This document shows, one piece after another, positions 7,503 to 16,005 of a stretch of DNA of 64,000 nucleotides (positions are counted from its first letter, which is position 1; each line of letters begins with the position of its first letter). The translations under genes and the position numbers were made by a program. The stretch spans positions 434,001-498,000 of the forward strand of contig NZ_PYWB01000001.1 of the NCBI RefSeq assembly GCF_003056345.1, read 5' to 3'. The notes under the pieces were generated by a model. It did no database searches, was not told where the DNA came from, and saw only the letters and a list, made by a program, of their open reading frames with translations. Source of the DNA: Devosia submarina (lineage in GTDB: Bacteria > Pseudomonadota > Alphaproteobacteria > Rhizobiales > Devosiaceae).

Positions 7503-8678
7503 TTAGCTCGCCCGCCTGATGCCGATGCGGGCCAGGGCCTCAATGGCCTGGTCCACCACAGGATTGTTAGTGGCAGAGAACTGCGGCGTGCGACGGCTGG
7601 TTTCGGTGAAGGGCTTGTATTCGGGCTTCGCCAATTCAAGCAGATTGACCTCGCCGCGCCAGGCGCTCATCAGGTAAGCCATTGAATCTGGAGAGACATT
7701 GTCAAAGAGCTTGGCAAAATCCGCGAGGGCGCGAGAGCGGTCGGCATCGTGGCTGGTGGCGTGGATCAGCACCTTGAGGCCTTCATAAGCCGAGCAGCCA
7801 AAGGCGCGCAGGATTACGAAGAGCGAAGCGCCGGTGACGTCATGGGCGATCTGGCCGCAGCGCACTTCGTCGAGACCGGTGATCTGGCTGAGGAGCTTGG
7901 TGACCTCCGGACGGCGGTTTTCCGAAAACAGCTTCATCAAGGCCTTGGTGAGTTCGGCATTGGCGACGGTGAGCTGTTCGATGGTTTTCTTGATGGGTGC
8001 AACGGGCGTTTCGCGCTGGGCGAAGGCTTCGATGACCTTGACCCGGTCATTGTCGGAAAGGTCAAAGAATGCAGGCGCCAGCAAGGCTGCGTCGAAGTCC
8101 GCGCGTTGCGCGAGAGCCTCGGCCACCATGTGGTCCATCTGGGCGGAGCGGGCGAGGGCGCTGAGGTAGGCGCCGCGCGGCACGATATGGGTGTTGGATG
8201 CCAAGGCCCTGTAAACCTTGCGCGAATTCATCTGGAAGAGCTTGGCAAGGACGACGTTGGAGAGGTCTGGCCGGGCCGCGATCACGGCGGCAGCAGGGAC
8301 GTCATAGCGCCCGATTACCTCGAGCATACCTGCTTCCGAGAGCTGCTCGGCGCCTTGGAGGAAGGTGTTGAGGTCCTCTCCGATATTGTCGATCACCAGG
8401 CGCTCCAGCGCTGGCGAGAGCATTTCAGCGCGGCCCAGGATGGCGGCCCCCTTGGCCTTTGCCTGTGGGCCGGCGATGGGGAAGAGGCGCCCGGCGAGGG
8501 CCTCGAACTGTTCCATTTCGGGAGCGGTTGCCTTGCCGCGGCGGGTATAGGCGTCGCAGGCGGCGATCAGCAAGGTGTTGGTGCGATCAACGCCACCGGT
8601 TTCAATCAGCAGTTGGAACGTCTCGTAAGGCTGAAAACCAAGCATGTTCAGGAACCGTCTGTGGGCAAATCGCATCAC
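7503..8678 (-). CDS. DUF2336 domain-containing protein
   Basis: The 391-residue protein is soluble and mostly alpha-helical, with repeated HEAT-like helices. It matches the DUF2336 family of alphaproteobacteria, for which I recall no firm function. The C-terminal region ends with NPVVDQAIEALARIGIRRAS. It starts at the ATG next to the intergenic stretch 8679-8814; a second ATG one codon later is equivalent. It converges with the kinase operon and is divergent from the small-protein/lipoprotein pair. Confidence 0.83.
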   Translation of the reverse strand: MMRFAHRRFLNMLGFQPYETFQLLIETGGVDRTNTLLIAACDAYTRRGKATAPEMEQFEALAGRLFPIAGPQAKAKGAAILGRAEMLSPALERLVIDNIGEDLNTFLQGAEQLSEAGMLEVIGRYDVPAAAVIAARPDLSNVVLAKLFQMNSRKVYRALASNTHIVPRGAYLSALARSAQMDHMVAEALAQRADFDAALLAPAFFDLSDNDRVKVIEAFAQRETPVAPIKKTIEQLTVANAELTKALMKLFSENRRPEVTKLLSQITGLDEVRCGQIAHDVTGASLFVILRAFGCSAYEGLKVLIHATSHDADRSRALADFAKLFDNVSPDSMAYLMSAWRGEVNLLELAKPEYKPFTETSRRTPQFSATNNPVVDQAIEALARIGIRRAS

Positions 8679-8814
8679 ATTCGATGCGCTGTCACTTTTG
8701 CCCCCAATTCGTTAGCAGACTGTTAACCTTGACGATCTCTTAATGCCGCAAAGAGCACGAGGGGCGTCGTGCCAAGTGACTGTAGCAACATCGCAACATG
8801 ACACGCTGCTTCCG

Positions 8815-9012
8815 ATGGGACCGGAGAGCATTGCATTGGAGGCCAGCTTGGGAAAGCTCGTCAAATTCGACCAGAGGCGAAAGCCGCCAATCAGCCGAGT
8901 GAGGGCCGGGGGGAGCGCCCAGATCCTCCTTTTTACCGGTGTGCGTTATGAACGCGGCACACCGCCCACCAGCACGATCGATCCCTCACGCCCCAAGCGG
9001 AAGCGTGGTTGA
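8815..9012 (+). CDS. Small conserved protein with LFTGVRYER motif
   Basis: The 65-residue basic protein contains SAQILLFTGVRYERG in its centre and ends with PKRKRG. I recall small hypothetical proteins with an ILFFTGVRYER-type motif in many Hyphomicrobiales, always of unknown function. The start ATG 8815 is preferred because the upstream extension to 8743 looks non-coding. It overlaps the following lipoprotein gene by 8 bases. Whether it is translated is supported by the conserved motif only. Confidence 0.6.
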   Translation: MGPESIALEASLGKLVKFDQRRKPPISRVRAGGSAQILLFTGVRYERGTPPTSTIDPSRPKRKRG

Positions 9013-9829
9013 TCGCTTGCCCCCTTTGCTGCGGCTGATCGGGATCAGCGCGCTGGCGCTTCTCGCCACGGCGTGCGTTGCACGACCCGTTGGGGATTTC
9101 GGCCGCGCCGAACCAAGCTTCACCCATGATACGCTCCTGCCAGCGATAGGGGATAACCGCGCGCGGGAACGAGGAGAGCCGGTCTCGAGCCTGAATCGGA
9201 CAGACGGGGAAGAGGAGATGCACAACCGCATCTGGCGCTTCCTTGTGGCACCTCACGCCAAGGACTGGATGTTCGACGCTTCCACCGAATTGCAGCGCAC
9301 CCGCATCGTGGCAGCACGTGATGGCGAATGGACCATCGAGCGGTACTACGATTGGCTGGAAACGACATCGTACCGATCCTCGCGTACGCGCTACAGCACA
9401 GTGGGCGCGCATGTGCAGTCCGATATCGACACCCTGCCCACCACTTTTGCGGCCATCTGTGCGGTGATCGAGATCGACCGGCAGCGAACAATATCCTATG
9501 CCCAATTGCGCGGCGGGGTTCCGCCAAGGCTGCAACAGGAAGTTGCGGCGCGAAAGGCGGAGAACAGCGCGTCCATTTCCTGGTTCGTGCGGGCGCTGAA
9601 CTACCGTTATGACAGCTATGACTTTGCGCTCGACAATCTGCTGGTGGCAACGCCGCATGAGCAATCGCTTGCGGTGGACGAAACCCTGCGCCGCTTGTCA
9701 CCCTTTGTTGCGCGGGCAAATCGCGGTGATTTTTGTAGCGGACAGGGGGCAGGGCGCGCGAACGGAGAGATCATCATACCGTCACGCTACCAGCGTACGG
9801 GCGATCGGGAGATCGTGCTGCAGAAATAG
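9005..9829 (+). CDS. Putative lipoprotein of unknown function
   Basis: With the GTG start at 9005 the 274-residue product begins with a short basic n-region and a hydrophobic stretch that ends in the lipobox LLATAC. The acylated cysteine would be about residue 24. In-frame starts at 8939 and 8948 would add a long, non-signal-like leader and overlap the LFTGVRYER gene more deeply, so 9005 is preferred. The mature part has no domain I recognise. The 8-base overlap suggests co-translation with the upstream small gene. It is likely anchored to a periplasmic membrane face. Confidence 0.7.
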   Translation: MVDRLPPLLRLIGISALALLATACVARPVGDFGRAEPSFTHDTLLPAIGDNRARERGEPVSSLNRTDGEEEMHNRIWRFLVAPHAKDWMFDASTELQRTRIVAARDGEWTIERYYDWLETTSYRSSRTRYSTVGAHVQSDIDTLPTTFAAICAVIEIDRQRTISYAQLRGGVPPRLQQEVAARKAENSASISWFVRALNYRYDSYDFALDNLLVATPHEQSLAVDETLRRLSPFVARANRGDFCSGQGAGRANGEIIIPSRYQRTGDREIVLQK

Positions 9830-9843
9830 CGTGAGGGCCCGCA

Positions 9844-11055
9844 TTGTTCAACCATGATGGACCCAAGGGCGGCTCACCCGCCGAGGTCTTTTGGGCGTTC
9901 TTAAAGCTTGGATTGACGTCCTTTGGCGGCCCGATCGCGCATCTGGGCTATTTCCGGGACGAATTGGTGGTGCGTCGACGCTGGCTCGATGAGCAAAGCT
10001 ATGGCGATCTTGTGGCCCTGTGCCAGTTTCTGCCCGGCCCCGCATCAAGCCAGGTTGGGTTTGCCCTAGGGCTCCGGCGAGCAGGGTGGGTTGGCGCGTT
10101 GGCGGCATGGGCAGCGTTCACCCTGCCTTCGGCCATCCTGCTTGTTGTTTTTGCCGCGAGTGCCGCGGCGCTGGATGGAGCAATTGCCCAGGGCGTGCTG
10201 CACGGGCTCAAGCTCGTGGCGGTTGCTGTGGTGGCTCAAGCCGTATGGGGCATGAGCCGGAGCCTGACGCCGGACAAGCCACGTGCGGCGATTGCCCTCC
10301 TAGCGTTGCTCATGGTGAGCGTTCTTGGGGGCGCGTTGGGACAGGTTGGCGCGATCCTGCTTGGTGCACTAGCTGGGCTGGTGCTGTGCAAAGGCGAGGG
10401 AAAGGAAGGCGCTGCAATAGCTGGCTTCTCCCTCAGCAGGCGGGCGGGCCTTGCTGCCCTGGCGCTGTTTGGGGGATTGCTGGTCGGCCTGCCGGCTCTT
10501 GCTGGCGTGACGCAGTCGCACGGCGTTGACCTCCTTGATGCGTTTTACCGCGCCGGATCGCTGGTGTTTGGGGGCGGACACGTGGTTCTGCCGCTGCTGG
10601 AGAGCGAGGTGGTGAGGCGGGGTTGGGTGACGCAGGACAGCTTTGTGGCGGGGTATGGCGCAACGCAGGCAGTGCCGGGGCCGCTGTTTACGTTTGCCGC
10701 TTATCTCGGGGCCGCAGGGGCGCCGGGCGGCAGTGATCTGGCGGGAGCGGCGCTCGCGCTGCTGGCCATTTTCCTGCCGGGCATGCTGGTGTTGGTCGGG
10801 GCTCTGCCGTTTTGGGACATGCTCCGCCGGGAGCTATGGGCACAGGCGGGCATGCGCGGCGCCAATGCGGCGGTGGTCGGGATTCTGGCTGCGGCGCTTT
10901 ATGATCCGGTTTGGACCAGCGCTGTGATCACTCCGCTGGATTTTGCACTGGCGGCAGGCGGCTTTCTGGCACTGGTGCTGTGGAAGGCGCCGCCCTGGAT
11001 GGTGGTGGTTGGACTGGCGGTAGCGGGTGGATTGATGGGAGTGCTGGCTGGGTGA
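9844..11055 (+). CDS. chrA: Chromate transporter, ChrA family
   Basis: The 403-residue membrane protein has the two-fold CHR domain structure of long-chain ChrA. The first repeat begins with FLKLGLTSFGGPIAHLGYF, with LCQFLPGPASSQVGFALG after it. The second has AGSLVFGGGHVVLPLLE and ATQAVPGPLFTFAAYLG. These motifs are diagnostic. ChrA exports chromate from the cytoplasm. The start is a TTG right after the lipoprotein gene; no in-frame ATG is nearer to the conserved region, so the exact N-terminus is uncertain. No chrB regulator is adjacent. Confidence 0.92.
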   Translation: MFNHDGPKGGSPAEVFWAFLKLGLTSFGGPIAHLGYFRDELVVRRRWLDEQSYGDLVALCQFLPGPASSQVGFALGLRRAGWVGALAAWAAFTLPSAILLVVFAASAAALDGAIAQGVLHGLKLVAVAVVAQAVWGMSRSLTPDKPRAAIALLALLMVSVLGGALGQVGAILLGALAGLVLCKGEGKEGAAIAGFSLSRRAGLAALALFGGLLVGLPALAGVTQSHGVDLLDAFYRAGSLVFGGGHVVLPLLESEVVRRGWVTQDSFVAGYGATQAVPGPLFTFAAYLGAAGAPGGSDLAGAALALLAIFLPGMLVLVGALPFWDMLRRELWAQAGMRGANAAVVGILAAALYDPVWTSAVITPLDFALAAGGFLALVLWKAPPWMVVVGLAVAGGLMGVLAG

Positions 11056-11080
11056 GGATAGAGGTCCTGCCCTCCGACGC

Positions 11081-11121
11081 GATCTCGGGATGGGCCCCGG
11101 CTCAAGGCCGGGGTGACATCG
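11081..11121. repeat. Intergenic palindromic repeat, family B
   Basis: The element GATCTCGGGAT-ggGCCCCGGCTC-AAGGCCGGGGTGACATCG contains an inverted repeat CCCCGGC/GCCGGGG. Close copies lie at 18186-18226, 21868-21943 and 61679-61810. It sits just after chrA and before the convergent DUF1254 gene. Confidence 0.7.
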
Positions 11122-11192
11122 TGGGGGGGACGGGCCTTTGGCCAATCAGAAAGCGGGATGGGCTTCTTCTGATTTGCCTTAGATGCACGCTT

Positions 11193-11765
11193 CTAGCTTT
11201 GGGGCGTTGCGTCTGGTGGCTGCGGCCCGCAGCTTGATTGCGCCAAGGCACCCGAAAAACGCTGGCGCATGGCTTCGTGGGGTGGCGCGAGGCGGATGAC
11301 GACAGCGAGGCGGTCGGAATTTGCTTCAACGACCAGAACGCCTTCTTCGATGTCCAGCTGTTGCTGGGCAAGCAGGCGCGTCTGGGCGGCGTTGAAGATC
11401 CCGATCTCAAGGGTCTGGCCGATGCCGTCGCGATTGGTTGTGGAATAGGTGACGACGCCCGATTCGTTGAACAAGGCGACCGACCAGAAGGCGTCGGGCA
11501 GCAAGCCGCTGACATAGGCGGGGCCCTCGCTCAGATCAATCTGGCAAACGCCATAGATCAGCTCGGGATCAAGGCCCAGGGGATTAGGCTGGCCGGTCGT
11601 GACCGGCGGCAGGATCAGCATCCGATTTTGGGCCTCGAGCGTGCTGAGGCGTGTCCAGAGGTTTTCCTCTGCCAGGGCGGGCAGAGAAAGGATAACGATG
11701 ATGTGGATGATGCCGCCAAGGATGACGCCGCCCACGAGCCACAGGAGAAACCGGATCATCGGCAT
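11193..11765 (-). CDS. DUF1254 domain-containing membrane-anchored protein
   Basis: The 190-residue protein has an N-terminal membrane segment (FLLWLVGGVILGGIIHIIVIL) and a soluble domain with YGVCQIDLSEGPAYVSGLLPDAF, as in the short DUF1254 proteins of Hyphomicrobiales. It forms an operon with the DUF1214 gene upstream, overlapping it by 10 bases. Short adjacent DUF1214/DUF1254 genes are a common arrangement; the function of this pair is not known to me. The soluble part probably lies in the periplasm. Confidence 0.82.
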   Translation of the reverse strand: MPMIRFLLWLVGGVILGGIIHIIVILSLPALAEENLWTRLSTLEAQNRMLILPPVTTGQPNPLGLDPELIYGVCQIDLSEGPAYVSGLLPDAFWSVALFNESGVVTYSTTNRDGIGQTLEIGIFNAAQTRLLAQQQLDIEEGVLVVEANSDRLAVVIRLAPPHEAMRQRFSGALAQSSCGPQPPDATPQS

Positions 11766-12328
11766 TCCTCTCGGATGATGGCAGGCATGGATTCATCGCT
11801 CGAGAAGCCCGAAAACACGGCCGTGTCGTAAAGCGTCAGTTCCAGGGTGAACGGGCCTTGCCCAGCGAGCTCCAGCCAATTGGAGGGCTGGAGCATGGTG
11901 CCTACATTGATGATGATGGAGCCGTCATTGGCGCGGGCGATGTCGGTGGAGCGCAGGGCGAGAGGCTGGCCCTCGGCGGCAAGATTGCGGCCCTGGAGGT
12001 CCACAGCCACAAGCGTCCAGAATGTTGCGAGAGGCGTCTTGCCCTCGATGCGGTAGGAACAGCTCAGGGTCAGTGGTTCGCCGTCGCTGTCGGTCGCGGC
12101 GATGAATTGCAGCCCCTCGGCCTGGCCCAGCTGGAGCGAAGCTTCGCGCGCAATGTGTCCGCGGGTGTAAGGGTTGGGGGCATTGGAGCCGACATCGGGC
12201 CAGGCGGTCCAGGGGCCGACGCGGGCTACACCGAAGAGGCGTCCGTCGGTCAGGGCATAATAGCTCAAGCCGAAGCCAACACTCAGGGCCACAGCGATCA
12301 TCATCAGCAGATAAAGAACAAATCGCAC
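11756..12328 (-). CDS. DUF1214 domain-containing membrane-anchored protein
   Basis: The 190-residue protein has an N-terminal membrane helix (FVLYLLMMIAVALSVGFGL) and then a DUF1214-type domain. That domain includes the stretch NPYTRGHIAREASLQLGQAE and the C-terminal GSIIINVGTMLQPSNWLELAG, which are typical of the family. Most of it should face the periplasm. It is the first gene of a two-gene operon with the DUF1254 gene. The 231 bases upstream hold only a family D repeat and no further gene. Confidence 0.85.
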   Translation of the reverse strand: MRFVLYLLMMIAVALSVGFGLSYYALTDGRLFGVARVGPWTAWPDVGSNAPNPYTRGHIAREASLQLGQAEGLQFIAATDSDGEPLTLSCSYRIEGKTPLATFWTLVAVDLQGRNLAAEGQPLALRSTDIARANDGSIIINVGTMLQPSNWLELAGQGPFTLELTLYDTAVFSGFSSDESMPAIIREECR

Positions 12329-12506
12329 GGGTCAGCGGCTCGGGGATGCTGTGTTCGGCATGGACGGGCTGACCTGGATAGGGAGCGGCTCGCCCATGCC
12401 TATAGCAAGGGGGTGGCGCGGGCGGAAGGGCGGATCGTGAGGATTAGGGTGCGGTGTAGGTGTTGGGAGCAGGTCGGGGACAGGGGAAGCCGGTATGATG
12501 CCACGC

Positions 12507-12535
12507 CCTCGTGGTTCGACAGGCTCACCATGAGG
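12507..12535. repeat. Short palindromic repeat, family D
   Basis: The 29-bp element has arms CCTCGTGGT and ACCATGAGG around GTCGAAC-type sequence. A near-identical copy lies at 16749-16777 and a variant at 26255-26282. Such elements are scattered in Hyphomicrobiales genomes. Confidence 0.7.
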
Positions 12536-12559
12536 GCTGATGAGGGGCTGGGATTGGGG

Positions 12560-12895
12560 CTAAACCAGATCGTCGATTGTGAGGTTCAAGGCTTGAGCCA
12601 GCTTGCGGAATGTTTCCACGGAGGCGGAACGGCGGCCGGATTCGATGTCTGCGATTTGGACGCGATTGACACCTGAGGCAGCAGACAAGGCTGTCTGAGA
12701 AAGACCACGCAGTTCGCGGAAGACGCGCAGGGGGCTTTCGCCGTCGACGATGCGATCCACAACCTCTGATGGAAAGGATTCTTCCCCGGCCGCCATGGCC
12801 CTATCATATGCCTGAATGTCTGCCAGATCTTCCGCCGCTTCGCGCAGACGGTCATACTCGGCACGCGGGATGGTAATCATTTCGTTCATTGCCAA
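12560..12895 (-). CDS. XRE-family antitoxin of a RelE-type toxin-antitoxin pair
   Basis: The 111-residue protein has an acidic N-terminal region that probably wraps the toxin, and a C-terminal helix-turn-helix domain (about residues 55-108). The HTH includes LRVFRELRGLSQTALSAASG and the recognition helix VNRVQIADIESGRR. It should neutralise the toxin encoded 6 bases upstream and repress the shared promoter. The toxin-first order is the one known from HigBA-type modules. Confidence 0.88.
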   Translation of the reverse strand: MAMNEMITIPRAEYDRLREAAEDLADIQAYDRAMAAGEESFPSEVVDRIVDGESPLRVFRELRGLSQTALSAASGVNRVQIADIESGRRSASVETFRKLAQALNLTIDDLV

Positions 12896-12901
12896 TCTCC
12901 G

Positions 12902-13150
12902 TTAGTCATAGATGCCGCCCCGTGGACCGATCTCAAGAATATCCAGAACCGTGCCATCGTTCATTATGACCCGCCAGTCGCCTACACGAAGTCTGATTGC
13001 ATCGCTGCCTTTCAGCATCTTGATGTTATTCTGCTGAGAAGCAGGATCGGCTGCATAGGCCGCGATCTTGCCTATAATCCTACGGGCCGTGTTCGCCGGC
13101 ATACGGCGAAGCGCTCTTGTTGCCGCAGGCTTGTAGGTCATAATTTTCAT
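12902..13150 (-). CDS. RelE/ParE-family toxin
   Basis: The 82-residue basic protein has the RelE-like fold pattern: YKPAATRALRRMPANTARRI in the first helices, then MLKGSDAIRLRVGDWRVIM and the C-terminal LDILEIGPRGGIYD. RelE-type toxins cut mRNA on the ribosome, and ParE-type toxins poison gyrase; the conserved RLRVGDWRVI favours RelE. It forms an operon with the XRE antitoxin. The promoter must lie in the 40-60 bases before the start, next to the penicillin-binding protein stop. Confidence 0.9.
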   Translation of the reverse strand: MKIMTYKPAATRALRRMPANTARRIIGKIAAYAADPASQQNNIKMLKGSDAIRLRVGDWRVIMNDGTVLDILEIGPRGGIYD

Positions 13151-13189
13151 TAGCGTCAGTGTAGCAAAGAGCTACAGTGTCGTCAAACG

Positions 13190-15349
13190 CTACATCCCCG
13201 CAGACGCTGCTGGTACCCTCGCGCGGGCTTCCGTGGTGACTTCTCCGGCTGCCAATGTCTGGTTGATCAGGTCGGCAAGATCCACCAGCTTGCGCGCGGC
13301 TTCGGGGGTGAGGCTGGGGGGGCGTTGGATGACCTCTTCAGGGAGGGCATCGGGGTCGGCTTCGGCGATTACGGGCGGTTCGGGAACGAAGTCGACGCCG
13401 AATACCGGCTCGATGTCGATATTGGTGTGGGCATAGGCCATAAATTTCTGCCAGGTGATAGCTGGCAGGGTGCCCCCGGTCAGGTCGTTGGTGGGGTGAT
13501 AGTCGTCATTGCCGAACCAGACGGCGGCGACGTAATTGCCGGTGAAGCCGCAGAACCAGGCGTCGCGATAGGACGATGTGGTGCCCGACTTGCCAACGGC
13601 GGGAACGCCGGGAACGTCGGCGCGCCGGCCGGTGCCGCCGGTGACGACCTGGCGCAGCATGGAGTTCATGTTGGCGACCGTTTGCTCGCTGAGGATCCGC
13701 TCGCGCGGGGCTTCAGGGTCCATCTCAAAGATGGTTTCGCCTGTGAGCGTGCTCATGCGGGTGATGCCGTAAGCAGGGGTCTTGAGGCCGCGATTGGCAA
13801 GCACGGCGTAGGACGAGGTCATGTCGAGAACCGACACCGAGGCCACCCCAAGGGCCAGCGAGCGGGTGACGGGGTAGTCGGCGGTGAGGCCCATGCGGTG
13901 GCTGAGTTCGGCAATGGTGTCGCGGCCAGTCTTGATCGACAGGGTCACCGGAACGGTGTTGAGCGATTGGGCAAAGGCACTCGCGAGGGTCACGGAGCCC
14001 TTGTAGTTGCGGCCATAGTTCTGCGGGCACCAATCGCCGATGCAGACGGGTCGGTCGGTGATGGTGTCCTGCGGGGTCAGGCCCAGCTGCTCGAGCGCCT
14101 CGGCATAAACAAAGATCTTGTAGGCCGAGCCGGGCTGGCGTGTGGTGACGATGGCGCGGTTGAACTGGGACTTGGCATAATCGGTGCCGCCCACCATGGC
14201 GCGAATGGCGCCTTGCGTGTCGGTGACCACCATGGCGGCCTGCTCGACGTCATATTGCTCGCTGTTTTCGCGCACCGTGGAGACAACGGCTTCCTCGGCA
14301 TATTTCTGCAAGGTGGTGTCGATGGTGGTGCGCACGACGAAATTGTTGGATGGGTGCTGGGTGGCCTCGATGATCTTCTTGGATTGCTCGAAAGCCCAAT
14401 CCATGAAGTAGTTGGGCGAGTTCTGGTCCTCGGCGCGTGAAATGGCTGCGGCGGGGTGGCGGCGGGCGGCGGTGACCTGGCCTTCGGTGAGGAAGCCGGC
14501 GGCAACCATGTTGGAAAGCACCAGATTGGCGCGGCCACGGGCAGCGGCGAGGTCCACATGGGGGGCGTAATTGCCGGGAGCCTTGAAGAGCCCGGCCATC
14601 ATGGCAGCTTCGGCCAGGGAAATGTCCTGCACCCGCTTGCCGAAATAATAATCGGCGGCGGCGGTCACGCCGAAATTGCCGCCGCCCATATAGGCGCGGT
14701 CGAAGTAGAGCTTTAGGATCTCGTCCTTGCTGTAGTGCCACTCCAGCCATACAGCGAGGAACGCCTCGATGATCTTGCGCTCAATGGTGCGTTCGGAGGA
14801 GAGGAAGAGGTTCTTGGCAAGCTGCTGGGTAATCGACGAGCCGCCCTGCACGCTGCGTTCGCCCGAGGCATTGGTGACCAGGGCGCGAAGGGTGCCGACG
14901 ACGTCGATGCCGAAATGCTCGTAAAAGCGCCGGTCCTCGGTCGCAAGGGTTGCCTTGATGAGGTAGTCCGGCATGTCGTTGAGCGGCACGGAATCGTCTG
15001 CGCGGATGCCGCGGCGGCCGATTTCATTGCCGAAGCGATCCATGAACAGGATTGAATAGTTTTCCGCCTTGTTAAACTCGCCCGACGCCGTGGCATCGAA
15101 GGCCGGAAGGGCGAGGGCCACCATCAGCACGCAGCCAATGGCCAGAAACGAGAATCCGTCGCTCAGCACTTCCACAAAGAAGCGCTTGATGCCCGAGACG
15201 TGGAACACGGACATGACGTCCTGCCACTTGGTCCAGAACCGGCCCAGCGATTGGCCGAACTCGTAGATCGATGAATCGAGCCAAGCGTCGGCCGCCAGCA
15301 TGCCGGAGGGCTTCTTGCGCTTTTCTTTGGTGTAAAAAGGGTCCTGCAC
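13190..15349 (-). CDS. Class A penicillin-binding protein (PBP1A family)
   Basis: The 719-residue protein is a bifunctional peptidoglycan synthase. It has a cytoplasmic N-terminus and one membrane helix at about residues 66-84. The GT51 glycosyltransferase domain has catalytic Glu138 in ATEDRRFYEHFG and the motif QGGSSITQQLAKN. The transpeptidase domain has the nucleophile Ser408 in GSAYK, then SLN and KSGTTSSYRDAW. It polymerises glycan strands and cross-links them at the outer face of the inner membrane. The C-terminus carries a short low-complexity tail. It is monocistronic, and divergent from the YcgN gene. Confidence 0.94.
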   Translation of the reverse strand: MQDPFYTKEKRKKPSGMLAADAWLDSSIYEFGQSLGRFWTKWQDVMSVFHVSGIKRFFVEVLSDGFSFLAIGCVLMVALALPAFDATASGEFNKAENYSILFMDRFGNEIGRRGIRADDSVPLNDMPDYLIKATLATEDRRFYEHFGIDVVGTLRALVTNASGERSVQGGSSITQQLAKNLFLSSERTIERKIIEAFLAVWLEWHYSKDEILKLYFDRAYMGGGNFGVTAAADYYFGKRVQDISLAEAAMMAGLFKAPGNYAPHVDLAAARGRANLVLSNMVAAGFLTEGQVTAARRHPAAAISRAEDQNSPNYFMDWAFEQSKKIIEATQHPSNNFVVRTTIDTTLQKYAEEAVVSTVRENSEQYDVEQAAMVVTDTQGAIRAMVGGTDYAKSQFNRAIVTTRQPGSAYKIFVYAEALEQLGLTPQDTITDRPVCIGDWCPQNYGRNYKGSVTLASAFAQSLNTVPVTLSIKTGRDTIAELSHRMGLTADYPVTRSLALGVASVSVLDMTSSYAVLANRGLKTPAYGITRMSTLTGETIFEMDPEAPRERILSEQTVANMNSMLRQVVTGGTGRRADVPGVPAVGKSGTTSSYRDAWFCGFTGNYVAAVWFGNDDYHPTNDLTGGTLPAITWQKFMAYAHTNIDIEPVFGVDFVPEPPVIAEADPDALPEEVIQRPPSLTPEAARKLVDLADLINQTLAAGEVTTEARARVPAASAGM

Positions 15350-15480
15350 CGATGTCCCCGTGAATGCTCACGCAGTTTTGTGCGCTTGCGGGCGCTTAGG
15401 CAATCCGATCGCTGGAATATGATTGCATTGGATGCACAGCAAGGGCAAACCGGCAACATCGCAAACAACGATCGGTTCCA

Positions 15481-15936
15481 ATGGCCTTTTGGGAAGAAAA
15501 AACGCTCGACCAGATGACGGACGCGGAGTGGGAAGCGCTCTGCGACGGCTGTGGACGGTGTTGCCTGATCAAGCTCGAGGACGAGGACACCGGTACGCTG
15601 ATCACCTCGGATGTGCGCTGCAAACTGCTTGATGGCGATAGCTGCGCCTGCACCGATTATCCCGGCCGGCAGGCCAAGGTGCCCGATTGCATCAAGCTGA
15701 CGCCTGCCAATGTGGCTGAGATCAAGTGGATCCCCACGACCTGCGCCTATCGGCGGCTTGCCGAGGGCAAGGGGCTGGCCTGGTGGCACCCGCTGGTGTC
15801 GGGCGATCCGCAGACCGTTGTGGATGTGGGCGTATCCGTTAAGGGCCGCACCTTCCTTGAAACCGACGTGGCTCCCGATGAGTGGGAAGAGCATGCGGTG
15901 GACTGGCCGGAATGGGAGCCGCCAGAGCACCTCTAG
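15481..15936 (+). CDS. YcgN family cysteine-cluster protein (UPF0260)
   Basis: The 151-residue protein has the YcgN layout: an N-terminal FWEEKTLDQMTDAEWEALCD, then the cysteine motif CDGCGRCC. Further cysteines follow in VRCKLLDGDSCACTDYPGR and PDCIKLTP. The cysteines probably bind a metal or a Fe-S cluster (family inference). The biochemical role is unknown to me. It is transcribed away from the PBP gene, with an intergenic region of about 130 bases, and is followed by the GGDEF-like gene. Confidence 0.93.
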   Translation: MAFWEEKTLDQMTDAEWEALCDGCGRCCLIKLEDEDTGTLITSDVRCKLLDGDSCACTDYPGRQAKVPDCIKLTPANVAEIKWIPTTCAYRRLAEGKGLAWWHPLVSGDPQTVVDVGVSVKGRTFLETDVAPDEWEEHAVDWPEWEPPEHL

Positions 15937-16005
15937 CTTTTACGGCACCTTAACCATGTTGTGGCCTGATCAGAAGGCACTGGTGTGTCCACGAAAGGCC
16001 GCGGC

